A DNA stretch of 22,013 bases, taken from the NCBI GenBank assembly GCA_050181295.1, contig JBFXDI010000065.1, positions 1-22,013 on the forward strand. The letters run 5' to 3'. The stretch comes from JBFXDI01 sp050181295. GTDB taxonomy: Bacteria > Pseudomonadota > Alphaproteobacteria > Rhizobiales > Aestuariivirgaceae. A model generated the notes under the pieces. It had not been told where the DNA came from and did not search any database. It saw nothing but the letters and a program-made list of their open reading frames with translations. Shown in pieces: positions 1 through 8,316 of the stretch (positions are counted from its first letter, which is position 1; each line of letters starts with the position of its first letter). Both the position numbers and the translations under genes were made by a program.

Positions 1-74
1 TGCCAGCACGGCGAGTCCCGCGTCGCAAGCCGAGGCTGCGGGAAGGCCGCGAATCCTGACTCCGTCCACAACGA

Positions 75-103
75 TGCAAATTCCGGTTGCATGCCGGTTG
101 CAA
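75..103. repeat. Direct repeat CCGGTTGCA x2 with TGCAA/TTGCA half-sites
   Basis: The nonamer CCGGTTGCA occurs at 83-91 and again at 94-102, offset by 11 bp (about one helical turn). A TGCAA at 75-79 is inverted relative to the TTGCA at 87-91, with a 7-nt spacer, and TTGCAA at 98-103 is itself palindromic. This arrangement looks like an operator cluster. If so, it lies upstream of the true start of the glycosyltransferase, although that reading frame is open through it. I cannot name a regulator. Confidence 0.3.
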
Positions 104-2046
104 CCTGCTTTGATGGGAGGCGGCCCGTTGATGGGACCGACCGACCGGGGGGTTGGGCTGTGGCGAGGGCTTGGAGCGCGGAGCCGTTCGGCGGCTCCGG
201 AGGTTCGGCCAGATGGGGGCGGCGGCCGCAACTGTCGTGGCTTCCCTGTCTTGACCGCGCAGCCCTGATCGAGGCCTGCCGCCGGCTCCTGCCGCAGGAG
301 GTCGAGCGGGCGCTGGCGCAGCGCGTCCTCCCTATCTCCTGGGCGCCGTTCCCCGATACCTATGCGGCGGTGGACGAGGCGGGCTTCACGGCTGCGCGCG
401 CCGAGGGCCGCGTGGTAGCGGCGCGGGCCGATCCCCAGGATTTGACGGATGCCCTGCAGGCGGTCTTCGGCGAGGGTCTCTGCGAGCGGGCCGTGTCGGA
501 TCTGGCGACCCGGTTCCCCGAGTTCTCCGCCAGGCGACGTACAACCGGGCCGCAGCGCGCCGTGCTCGCGGGCCTTTTCCTCGCCTTCGCGGCTCTGGCC
601 TATGTCCGGCCCGGCGCATTTGCGTGGCTGCTGACGGCGCTGTTCGCGATCCTGTTCCTCGCCGTCGCGGGCCTGCGCGTGCTCTGCCTCCTGCCGAGAC
701 GCACGCCGAAGCCCGCACGTCACGACATCGCCAATGACGACCTGCCGGTCTTCACCGTGCTCGTGCCGCTCTTCCGGGAGACCGAAGTCGTGGGTGGGCT
801 CGTCGCGGCGCTTGCGGCCTTCGACTATCCCGCGAACCGGCTCGACATCAAACTGGTGCTCGAGGCCTCCGACCTGGAGACACGGGGACACGTCGAGGGC
901 TTGAGCCTGCCGGACGGCTTCGAGGTGCTTGTCGTTCCCGACCGGCAGCCCCGCACCAAGCCCAAGGCGCTGAACTACGCGCTCGCCTTCGCGAAGGGCT
1001 CGCTCGTCGCCATCTACGATGCCGAGGACCTGCCCGATCCGCGTCAACTCCGCCTCGCCGCGCGGGTTTTCGCGGCAAGCCCGCCCGATGTCGCCTGCCT
1101 GCAGGCGCCGCTCACCTTCTACAATGCGCGCGAAGGCTGGCTGACACGCCAGATGACGATCGAATATGCGGTGCTGTTCGATCTCATGCTCCCCGCCCTG
1201 ACGGCGCTGCGGCTGCCCGTGCCGCTCGGGGGAACGTCCAATCATTTCCGCATCGAGGCCTTAAGGAGCGCCGGCGGATGGGATCCCTACAACGTGACGG
1301 AGGACGCCGATCTGGGCTTGAGGCTCGCGCGTCTCGGCTGGCGTTCAGGGACCATCGCCGCGCCGACGCGGGAGGAGGCGCCCTCGAGCCTCAAAATCTG
1401 GCTCGGCCAGCGTGTGCGCTGGCTGAAGGGCTGGATGCAGACGCTGCTGGTCCACAGCCGCTCGCCCTGTCGCCTCTGGCGCGAGCTCGGGCCAGCCGGA
1501 GCGATCGCGGCCTCGGTGTTCACGCTCGGCGTCGTGGTTTCCGCCCTCGTCTATCCCTTCTGCCTCGGCTACGTCCTCGGCCGCGCGCTGTCCGGCAATT
1601 TTCTCTTCCCCGATCCCGGTTTTTCCCAGGCCGCGCTCATGGGCGTGAACCTCGTCGTGCTGGTGCTCGGCTATGGCGCCGCGCTCGCATCGGGGCTCGC
1701 GGCGATCATCAGGCGCAATCCCCGCATCATCCTGAGCGTGCTCTGGATGCCGGCCTACTGGCTGCTCGTGTCGGCGGCCGGCTGGCTGGCGCTGGTGGAG
1801 CTGCTCGTCGCGCCCTTCCGCTGGAACAAGACGCGCCACGGCCTGTCGCGGCAACTGGAGAATGCGAGGGAGGAGGAGATGGAGCGGGCGATGGGGATCG
1901 AACCCACGACATCAAGCTTGGGAAGCTTGCGTTCTACCACTGAACTACGCCCGCGCCGGCTCGAGAACCCAACAGGTTCGCGGCGGACTGTCAAGCCGCT
2001 CACCCCGCCGGCTGTCCGCCACCGTGAGGATCGGCGTCTTCACTGA
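91..2046 (+). CDS. Membrane glycosyltransferase, family 2 (BcsA-like), ORF extended through an antisense tRNA
   Basis: This is a processive-type GT2 glycosyltransferase of the inner membrane that transfers sugars from nucleotide donors; the product is unknown. Counting from the ATG at 91, the catalytic signatures are YDAED (309-313), TEDAD (about 403-407) and QRVRW (440-444), a DxD / ED / QxxRW set. A hydrophobic pair near residues 150-195 precedes the catalytic domain, and more membrane helices lie at about 470-590. The region before the first helices (about residues 80-145) resembles the small N-terminal domain many alphaproteobacterial GT2 enzymes share with type II secretion ATPases, apparently shortened. 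The start is uncertain: the frame is open to the window edge, and a GTG at 160 is an alternative. The natural protein should end near residue 590-600, after the RWNKTRHGL segment. The remaining ~55 residues are a translation of the complement of a tRNA-Gly gene and are probably not a true domain. Confidence 0.8.
   Translation: MPVATCFDGRRPVDGTDRPGGWAVARAWSAEPFGGSGGSARWGRRPQLSWLPCLDRAALIEACRRLLPQEVERALAQRVLPISWAPFPDTYAAVDEAGFTAARAEGRVVAARADPQDLTDALQAVFGEGLCERAVSDLATRFPEFSARRRTTGPQRAVLAGLFLAFAALAYVRPGAFAWLLTALFAILFLAVAGLRVLCLLPRRTPKPARHDIANDDLPVFTVLVPLFRETEVVGGLVAALAAFDYPANRLDIKLVLEASDLETRGHVEGLSLPDGFEVLVVPDRQPRTKPKALNYALAFAKGSLVAIYDAEDLPDPRQLRLAARVFAASPPDVACLQAPLTFYNAREGWLTRQMTIEYAVLFDLMLPALTALRLPVPLGGTSNHFRIEALRSAGGWDPYNVTEDADLGLRLARLGWRSGTIAAPTREEAPSSLKIWLGQRVRWLKGWMQTLLVHSRSPCRLWRELGPAGAIAASVFTLGVVVSALVYPFCLGYVLGRALSGNFLFPDPGFSQAALMGVNLVVLVLGYGAALASGLAAIIRRNPRIILSVLWMPAYWLLVSAAGWLALVELLVAPFRWNKTRHGLSRQLENAREEEMERAMGIEPTTSSLGSLRSTTELRPRRLENPTGSRRTVKPLTPPAVRHREDRRLH
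1880..1954 (-). tRNA. tRNA-Gly (anticodon CCC), CCA encoded
   Basis: The minus strand folds as a complete cloverleaf. The acceptor arm is GCGGGCG (1954-1948) pairing with CGCCCGC (1890-1884). The D arm is GTTC/GAAC, the anticodon stem is CAAGC/GCTTG with loop TTCCCAA (anticodon CCC, reading GGG), and the T arm is GTGGG-TTCGATC-CCCAT. The discriminator is T, followed directly by an encoded CCA at 1882-1880. The gene lies antisense to the 3' end of the glycosyltransferase reading frame and is transcribed towards it. Confidence 0.95.
1966..1994 (-). promoter_or_regulatory. Candidate promoter for tRNA-Gly
   Basis: On the minus strand a perfect TTGACA (1994-1989, preceded by C, the alphaproteobacterial CTTGAC form) is followed after 17 nt by TGGGTT (1971-1966). 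The -10 match is poor. The predicted transcript would start about 5 nt before the mature tRNA, which is a sensible distance. Confidence 0.4.
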
Positions 2047-2108
2047 ATGACGCTTCCGGCACCACTTGGTACCGCGCAAGCGAGATTGGCGACGGCTCAC
2101 GCCGCCGC

Positions 2109-3008
<900 letters not shown>

Positions 3009-3115
3009 GGGGGCACCTTTTCCCAAAGACGCCGCTGGCATTCGCGGCAGGGCTTAGCCTTAGCCGCGAGATTATGGTTGCTTCGTGGCGGCGGCAAGAA
3101 CCCCTTGCGGGGGCT

Positions 3116-4141
3116 CTAGGCGCGGGCCAGGGCGGCTTTTCTGGCGGGGGCAGGGGCGGCGGCGCCGTAGAGCCCCAAGCTGCGGCCGAGCTGCTGCACG
3201 AGCGCCAGCACCATGTCGATCGTCGGCGTCTCGACGCCCACGATCTCACCCATCTCCTTGACCGCCGTCACCAGGGCGTCGATCTCCATGGCGCGCCCGG
3301 CTTCGAGGTCCTGCAGCATCGAGGTGCGGTGCGCGCCGACCTTCGCCGCCCCGTCGATGCGCCGCTCGACATCCACCCGGAAGCTCGCGCCGAGCCGGTG
3401 GGCGATCTCCTGCGCCTCCAGCATCATCGCCTTGGCTATGGCGCGCGTGCCGGGATCGGTCGCCACGACGTCGAGCGTGCCGCGGGTGAGCGCGCTCAGG
3501 GGGTTGAAGCACAAATTGCCCCAGAGCTTGAGCCAGATCTCGTCGCGGATGTTGCCGAGGATCGGCGCCTTGAAGCCGCCCTTCTCGAGCGCGGCGCTCA
3601 GGGCTTCGGTGCGCGGCAGGCTTTTGCCTCTGGGCTCGCCGAGCGCGAACTTGTCGCCATAGACGTGGCGGATGAGCCCCGGCTCCGCGATTTCGGTGGC
3701 GGGATAGACGACGCAGCCGATGGCGCGTTCCGGGCCGATGACGCTCCACTGCCGGTCGTCGGGGTCGACGGAGCGGAGCCTCCGGCCCTCGAACGCGCCG
3801 CCGATGCCGTGGAAATACCACCAGGGCACCCCGTTCTGGCAGGTGACGAGGGCCGTCTCGGGGCCGATGAGCGGCGCCATGTGCTCGGCCGATTCCCAGG
3901 CCTGGTGCGCCTTCAGCGCATTGATCACGACATCCTGGGCTCCGAGCTCCCGGGGATCGGAACTCGCCTGCATGCGCCCGACCGTCTCCGTGCCGTCCTT
4001 GAGGAGTTTCAGTCCGTTCCTCCGGATGGCCTCGAGATGCGGTCCCCGCGCGATGACGGAAAGCTCGACGCCTTCGACCTGCGACAGGCCGACCGCCAGA
4101 TAGCCGCCGATGGCCCCGGCTCCGTAGATGCAGATCTTCAT
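3116..4141 (-). CDS. 2-dehydropantoate 2-reductase family protein (ApbA/PanE)
   Basis: This is an NADPH-dependent ketopantoate reductase family enzyme. The canonical reaction reduces 2-dehydropantoate to pantoate in coenzyme A synthesis. The N-terminus carries the Rossmann motif GAGAIGG (residues 7-13). A C-terminal helical domain contains the family segment WLKLWGNLCFNPLSALT, which holds the catalytic lysine and the conserved Asn. At 341 residues it is longer than classical PanE (about 300). It has no pan gene neighbours, so it may be a paralogue acting on another 2-oxoacid; I therefore give no gene symbol. The ATG at 4141 begins MKICIYGAGAIGG directly at the first beta strand, which fits a true start. 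It is divergent from the atp operon. Confidence 0.85.
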   Translation of the reverse strand: MKICIYGAGAIGGYLAVGLSQVEGVELSVIARGPHLEAIRRNGLKLLKDGTETVGRMQASSDPRELGAQDVVINALKAHQAWESAEHMAPLIGPETALVTCQNGVPWWYFHGIGGAFEGRRLRSVDPDDRQWSVIGPERAIGCVVYPATEIAEPGLIRHVYGDKFALGEPRGKSLPRTEALSAALEKGGFKAPILGNIRDEIWLKLWGNLCFNPLSALTRGTLDVVATDPGTRAIAKAMMLEAQEIAHRLGASFRVDVERRIDGAAKVGAHRTSMLQDLEAGRAMEIDALVTAVKEMGEIVGVETPTIDMVLALVQQLGRSLGLYGAAAPAPARKAALARA

Positions 4142-4302
4142 GGTCGGCGTTCCCGCAGCGTGACGATGCCCTCTCGTCTCATGCTAGGGCCGAGGCCTTC
4201 TGCGCGGAAGTCCGAAGGGACCCGCAATGGCGAATTGCCGCACGCGTCCGCGAGCCGTCGGGACCCCTTTTGGAACAACCGCTTAAGCGCCCGTCCGCTT
4301 CC

Positions 4303-4332
4303 CTTGACAGGCCATGGTCCCGCCAATAGTTT
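4303..4332 (+). promoter_or_regulatory. Candidate promoter of the F0 ATP synthase operon
   Basis: A perfect TTGACA (4304-4309, in CTTGAC context) is followed after 17 nt by TAGTTT (4327-4332). Transcription would begin near 4339, about 60 nt before the atpI start codon. The -10 match is only moderate, but the -35 and the spacing are ideal and nothing else as good lies in the 257-nt divergent spacer. Confidence 0.5.
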
Positions 4333-4337
4333 GGCGG
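4320..4337. repeat. Perfect inverted repeat overlapping the atp -10 region
   Basis: CCGCCAA (4320-4326), a 4-nt centre TAGT, then TTGGCGG (4331-4337) form a perfect 7-bp dyad. It covers the predicted -10 element of the atp operon promoter and reaches the expected transcription start. It could be an operator or, in DNA or early RNA, a small hairpin. Confidence 0.5.
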
Positions 4338-4398
4338 CGCCTCGGCGGGGGGAAACCAGCCGAAAGCCTGACGCTTTTGCGTTACGAGAGGCCACCCG

Positions 4399-4758
4399 AT
4401 GGACGATGATTCCAAAACGTCGTCCGAGCGGCTGGAAAGCCTGAACAGGCGGCTGTCAGGCACCAGGAAGGCCTTCGAGCAACGCAGTTCTGACCGCGGA
4501 AGTGGGGGCTCTGCCTACAGTTTCGGGTTCAGGCTCGCGGCCGATCTGGTCGCCGGGGTGCTTGGGGGTTTCGGTCTGGGCTGGCTGCTCGACTGGTTGC
4601 TGGGCACGTCTCCCTGGATGCTTCTGATCCTGACGCCGCTCGGCATGGCGGCCGGGGTCCTGAACGTCATCAGGGCGGCGAAGTCGGCCGAGGCGCGCCG
4701 CCATCTGGAGCAGACCAAGGCGGATGGCATCCCGTCGGTGCCGGACGATGACGACTGA
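4399..4758 (+). CDS. atpI: ATP synthase accessory protein AtpI
   Basis: This small membrane protein belongs to the AtpI family, which in bacteria assists assembly of the c-ring or ion supply to the F1F0 ATP synthase. It has 119 residues: a charged N-terminal tail, a first helix at about residues 46-66 and a second at about 72-91, then a charged C-terminal tail, which is the standard AtpI layout. The ATG is preceded by GAGAGG at an 8-nt spacing. It is the first gene of the F0 operon, 25 nt ahead of atpB, which matches the usual alphaproteobacterial order. Confidence 0.9.
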   Translation: MDDDSKTSSERLESLNRRLSGTRKAFEQRSSDRGSGGSAYSFGFRLAADLVAGVLGGFGLGWLLDWLLGTSPWMLLILTPLGMAAGVLNVIRAAKSAEARRHLEQTKADGIPSVPDDDD

Positions 4759-4783
4759 TTGAAGGATCCGGGAAAGAGGCCTC

Positions 4784-5584
4784 GTGGAAAACGAAGCAAT
4801 CCAGCATCAGATGGGCAAGGAAGTCGGTGGAGACATCGGATTTCGCCCCGATCCCATGCATCAGTTCGAGGTGCATCCGATCCTGCCCATCAATCTCGGG
4901 CCGGTGGATGCCTCCTTCACCAATGCCAGCCTCTGGATGCTGATCATCGTCGGCCTCGTGGCGCTGCTGTTCTGGCTCTCGCCCACGCGCCTCATCCCGA
5001 GCCGGCTCCAGTCCATGGTCGAGATGGCCTACGAGTTCATCGCCGGCATGATGCGCGACATCCTGGGCGAGTCGGGCCGGCCCTACTTCCCGTTCGTCTT
5101 CACGCTCTTCATGTTCATCTTCGCGGCGAACATGCTGGGCATGGTGCCCTATTCCTTCACCGTGACGAGCCACATCATCGTCACCTTCGCGCTCGCCCTC
5201 ACCGTGTTCATAGGCGCCACCGTCATCGGCTTCGCCAGGCACGGCACCCATTACCTCAAGCTCTTCGTGCCCTCGGGCGTGCCGGTGATCCTCCTGCCGC
5301 TGCTCGTGGTGATCGAGGTCATCTCCTACTTCACCCGCCCCATCAGCCTGTCGGTGCGTCTCTTCGCCAACATGATGGCGGGCCACGCTATGCTGAAGGT
5401 GTTCGCGGGCTTCGTCGTCATGTTCCTGCTCGCCGGCGGCGCTTGGACGGTCATGGGCATCGCGCCGCTGGCGCTCATGGTGGCCCTGACGGGCCTCGAG
5501 ATCCTGGTTGCGTTCCTGCAGGCCTACGTCTTCGCGGTGCTGACCTGCATCTACCTGAACGACGCCATCAACATGCATCACTGA
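4784..5584 (+). CDS. atpB: ATP synthase F0 subunit a
   Basis: Subunit a is the stator channel protein that conducts protons past the c-ring. It is 266 residues long with an N-terminal FEVHPI segment, several hydrophobic helices, and the signature helix SVRLFANMMAGH. The arginine of that helix, R192, is the essential residue facing the c-ring carboxylate. I take the GTG at 4784 as start because GAGG precedes it at a short spacing; an ATG 27 nt downstream is a weaker alternative. It sits between atpI and atpE, with 41 nt to the latter, and belongs to the F0 operon. F1 genes are absent from the window, as is normal for this group. Confidence 0.96.
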   Translation: MENEAIQHQMGKEVGGDIGFRPDPMHQFEVHPILPINLGPVDASFTNASLWMLIIVGLVALLFWLSPTRLIPSRLQSMVEMAYEFIAGMMRDILGESGRPYFPFVFTLFMFIFAANMLGMVPYSFTVTSHIIVTFALALTVFIGATVIGFARHGTHYLKLFVPSGVPVILLPLLVVIEVISYFTRPISLSVRLFANMMAGHAMLKVFAGFVVMFLLAGGAWTVMGIAPLALMVALTGLEILVAFLQAYVFAVLTCIYLNDAINMHH

Positions 5585-5625
5585 ACGGTTCGAAATCCCT
5601 ATTCGAGAAAGAAGGAGCACGTCTC

Positions 5626-5853
5626 ATGGGACCTGAAGCAGCCAAGCTCATCGGCGCCGGCCTCGCGGCCATCGCACTCGCGGGCGCGGGCGTGGGCATC
5701 GGCCACATTTTCGGCAACTATCTCGCCGGCGCGCTGCGCAATCCCGCCGCCGCCCAGAGCCAGTTCCCGAACCTGCTCCTGGGCTTCGCGCTCGCGGAAG
5801 CGACCGGCCTCTTCGGCCTCGTCGTGGCGCTCATCATCCTGTTCGTGTTCTGA
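5626..5853 (+). CDS. atpE: ATP synthase F0 subunit c
   Basis: This is the proteolipid that forms the rotating ring of the ATP synthase. It is 75 residues long, the family's usual size, with two hydrophobic helices. The first carries the alternating-glycine stretch AGAGVGIG (about 20-27), the polar loop is RNPAAAQ, and the second helix contains the ion-binding glutamate E58 in the segment ALAEATGLF. Glutamate with no sodium-type polar pattern points to proton use. The ATG is preceded by GAAGGAG at 7-8 nt. The preference for a strong ribosome site fits the higher copy number needed for subunit c. Confidence 0.96.
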   Translation: MGPEAAKLIGAGLAAIALAGAGVGIGHIFGNYLAGALRNPAAAQSQFPNLLLGFALAEATGLFGLVVALIILFVF

Positions 5854-5906
5854 AATCTAGGCGCGGCCTCGCGGCCTCGCTCTGGCTCAAGGGACCGCAA
5901 GACGAA

Positions 5907-6488
5907 ATGCGCACCGTGTCGAATGTCCTGCCTTCCGGCCTGACGGCGGCCTTGCTGCTGCCGGTCCTGCCGGGCGCCGCCTGGGCGTCCGAAGGCGGCG
6001 GCATGCCGCAGCTCAAGCCCGAGGTCTTCTCCCCGCAGCTCATCTGGCTCGCGATCACCTTCGTCATCCTCTATCTCCTGATGTCGAAGGCGCTGCTGCC
6101 GAAGATCGGCGGCGCGATCGAGAGCCGCCGCAACCGCATCGCGGCCGACCTGGACCAGGCCGAGGCGCTCAAGGCCGAGACCGAACGCGCGGTCGAGGCC
6201 TATGAGGCGGGGCTTGCCGAGGCCCGCGCCAAGGCGAACGCGATCGCCGCCGAGACGCATGCCGCGGTATCGGCCGAGGCGGCGGGCGAGCGCGAGCGGG
6301 TCGACCGCGAGATGGCGGGGCGGATCGCCGAAGCCGAGCGGCGCATCTCTGCGACCAGGGATCAGGCGCTCGGCGAGATCGGCCGGGTCGCCGCCGACGT
6401 CGCGGGCGAGATCGTGGCGAGCCTCACCGGCCGCAAGGCGTCCGAGGCCGAGATCGCGGCCGCCGTCGCGCAGGCCCAGGGCAAATAG
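5907..6488 (+). CDS. atpF': ATP synthase F0 subunit b'
   Basis: This is one of the two different b-type peripheral-stalk subunits found in photosynthetic and many alphaproteobacterial ATP synthases. The core begins MPQLKPEVFSPQLIWL, enters the membrane at about residues 46-64 and continues as a long charged helix (EAYEAGLAEARAKA and similar) that pairs with subunit b and reaches F1. As written it has 193 residues, with an extra hydrophobic N-terminus (about residues 9-27) ending in AWA-S, like a cleavable signal peptide. An ATG at 6003 would remove this and has its own purine-rich upstream site, so the start is ambiguous. It lies 53 nt after atpE and 9 nt before atpF. Confidence 0.93.
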   Translation: MRTVSNVLPSGLTAALLLPVLPGAAWASEGGGMPQLKPEVFSPQLIWLAITFVILYLLMSKALLPKIGGAIESRRNRIAADLDQAEALKAETERAVEAYEAGLAEARAKANAIAAETHAAVSAEAAGERERVDREMAGRIAEAERRISATRDQALGEIGRVAADVAGEIVASLTGRKASEAEIAAAVAQAQGK

Positions 6489-6497
6489 GCCAAAGCC

Positions 6498-6980
6498 ATG
6501 TATACAGCCGAGTTCTGGGTCCTCGTCAGCTTCCTCATCTTCGTCGGCATCCTTCTCTACATGCGGATTCCCTCGAAGGCGTCCGCCGCGCTCGACGAGC
6601 GCGCGGCCCGCATCTCCAAGGAGCTGGCCGAGGCGCAGCGTCTGAGGGAGGAGGCGCAGGCGCTCCTCGCCGAATACGAGAAGAAGCGCAAGGAGGCGGG
6701 CAAGCTCGCCGAGGATATCGTGGCGCAGGCCAAGCGCGAGGCAGAGTCGGAAGCGGCCGAGGCGCGCCGCAAGCTCGCCGAGACGGTCGAGCGGCGCACC
6801 CGCGTCGCCGAGCAGAAGATCGCCCAGGCCGAAGCGCAGGCCATGAAGGATGTGCGCGCCGCCGCCGCCGACCTTGCCATCGCCGCGGCCACCGGGATCG
6901 TGTCGGAGCGCGCCAAGGGCGAGGAGGGGAGGGCCCTCATCGACCAGTCCATCGCCGGGCTGAAGCAGAAGCTGAACTGA
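6498..6980 (+). CDS. atpF: ATP synthase F0 subunit b
   Basis: This is the second peripheral-stalk subunit, pairing with b' to hold F1 static against the rotor. It is 160 residues long with a single N-terminal membrane helix at about residues 6-22, then an almost uninterrupted charged coiled-coil rich in Ala, Glu, Lys and Arg, and a short C-terminal segment that docks on delta. There is only a 9-nt gap after b', so the two are almost certainly translated from the same message in similar amounts. It is the last gene of the F0 operon; an extragenic palindrome follows. Confidence 0.95.
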   Translation: MYTAEFWVLVSFLIFVGILLYMRIPSKASAALDERAARISKELAEAQRLREEAQALLAEYEKKRKEAGKLAEDIVAQAKREAESEAAEARRKLAETVERRTRVAEQKIAQAEAQAMKDVRAAAADLAIAAATGIVSERAKGEEGRALIDQSIAGLKQKLN

Positions 6981-7040
6981 TCGTCCGCCGCAGGCGCTCT
7001 CGCCGTTCGCTTCCGGAGCGACCTGTCTGGTTTGGTGTCT

Positions 7041-7115
7041 TCCCGCTCGTCCCCACGAAGGCGGGGACCCAGAGACACACGCTGCTGGTTTCCCGCTTGC
7101 GCGGGAATGAGCGGA
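7041..7115. repeat. Extragenic palindromic element (two hairpins)
   Basis: The first hairpin is GTCCCC (7049-7054) with GGGGAC (7063-7068). The second is TTCCCGC (7090-7096), loop TTGC, then GCGGGAA (7101-7107). The minus strand would read FPRKRE...VPAFVGT, the well-known spurious peptide of dispersed alphaproteobacterial repeats. It lies between the convergent atpF and a minus-strand gene and may serve as a two-way transcription stop. Confidence 0.75.
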
Positions 7116-7131
7116 ACTTCACAAGGTCGAT

Positions 7132-8217
7132 CTACCGGTCGGCCATGTCCCGGGCCGCGAGCGACTCGATCAGGTCGCGAAGCCCCATCTGGTCGCCGAA
7201 GAAATAGGCCGCGATCAGCACCGTCAGCAGCATGGCGAAAATGAAAGCCGGCGTGTCGAACTTCCGGCCCGCGGTCAGGGCGGTCGCATCCTCGCCGACC
7301 TTGACGACGTCGGTATAGAGCCTGGCGACCATCACGAGATAGAAGGGCCGCACCAGCACGGCCGTCACGCCCACCGCGATGACGATGGGCACGGCCATCA
7401 GCACGTAGAAGTCATAGACCTCGTTTTCCCCGCCGATGTGGGCGCCGAAGGCGGCGAAATAGTAGAAGCCGCCGATATAGGCCGTAATCCCGATGATCCA
7501 GCAGATGAGGCTGTAGCCCATCCGGATGCCGATGGCGCGGACGGGCTTCTCGCGCAGCAGCGCGATCGAATCCCGCACCGCCGACGTGTAGCCCCGGCCG
7601 GCGACGAGCGACGGCACGACGCCGATCGTGCCGATCTTCCAGGCATAGTAGAGAGCCTCGTCGAGAGCCGTGCGCCGACCACGCTTCCTGGGCATCCGGT
7701 CGAGAATCGCGTCCACCGTGATCCAGGCGTCGATGGTGGTGAAGACCCAGAGACGTCCGAGGTTGCGGAGGGCGAGGCCGAGGCAGCGCGCGATCGTCGA
7801 TTCCTGCCCCGAGCCACGCAGATAGTGGGCCGCCGTGATGGCGGCGTTGAGGAGCGAGATCGGATAGCTCGCGACCGCGACGACGAAGAAGCTCCAGGCC
7901 GTGAGGGCGAGGCTGAGAAACGTGAACTTGACGTCGCTGTCGTCCCGGCCCGCTTCCTCCCATGCGCTGTCCGGGATCCAGTCGAGGACCTGCGTCCAGA
8001 TCGTGTAGCCGAGCCCGATGACCACCCACTGGAGCGCGGCGAAGAAGAGGATCTCGCGCTCCTCGACGACCAGCTTCACCGCGTAGCCGAGCTCTCCGAA
8101 AAAGGTGGAAAGGTTCTTCCCCGACAGGATCTTCGGCTGTTCGCCGGTCTTGTCGAAGATGTCGCGGGCGCGTGTCCGCGCCACATTCAGGGCTTCACGT
8201 TCGGATGCAAAGAACAT
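7132..8217 (-). CDS. Unrecognised multi-pass membrane protein
   Basis: I do not recognise the family with confidence. The 361-residue protein has a soluble N-terminus of about 50 residues, then hydrophobic segments near residues 56-78, 96-128, 235-262, 275-300 and 330-346, and a soluble mid-region (about 140-230). The gene layout and general look recall the loosely defined bacterial proteins of the DUF6159 kind, but I cannot confirm that. Its start is well supported: GGGGAG lies 5-6 nt before the ATG at 8217. It is downstream of and co-directional with ispH-rnhA, 99 nt after rnhA, and so may share their transcript. No catalytic motif is visible. A role in membrane or envelope maintenance is only a guess. 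Confidence 0.8.
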   Translation of the reverse strand: MFFASEREALNVARTRARDIFDKTGEQPKILSGKNLSTFFGELGYAVKLVVEEREILFFAALQWVVIGLGYTIWTQVLDWIPDSAWEEAGRDDSDVKFTFLSLALTAWSFFVVAVASYPISLLNAAITAAHYLRGSGQESTIARCLGLALRNLGRLWVFTTIDAWITVDAILDRMPRKRGRRTALDEALYYAWKIGTIGVVPSLVAGRGYTSAVRDSIALLREKPVRAIGIRMGYSLICWIIGITAYIGGFYYFAAFGAHIGGENEVYDFYVLMAVPIVIAVGVTAVLVRPFYLVMVARLYTDVVKVGEDATALTAGRKFDTPAFIFAMLLTVLIAAYFFGDQMGLRDLIESLAARDMADR

Positions 8218-8316
8218 GGCGGCTCCCCAGCCGGTAAGCCGCTCCAGACTATCAGGCGCTCGGCCTTCGCTCCATCCGTCCTGGACGGCATCGCGGGCGT
8301 GTTAAGGAAAGACGCT

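Noticed and set aside
1727..2003. Small minus-strand frames over the tRNA region
   Set aside because: They are translations of the tRNA gene and the complement of the glycosyltransferase.
3074..4444. Plus-strand frame of 456 codons opposite the ketopantoate-reductase gene
   Set aside because: It is the complement of a well-supported Rossmann-fold gene and has low-complexity His/Arg/Asp composition.
4670..5620. Minus-strand 316-codon frame over atpB
   Set aside because: It is a Glu/His/Asp-rich antisense shadow of a certain membrane protein.
4759..5625. Plus-strand frame in front of and in frame with atpE
   Set aside because: Only the last 75 codons are the real c subunit. The part before is an out-of-frame reading of atpB with no ribosome site.
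6937..7122. Small minus-strand frame FPRKRE...VPAFVGT
   Set aside because: This is the usual false peptide of a dispersed palindromic repeat.
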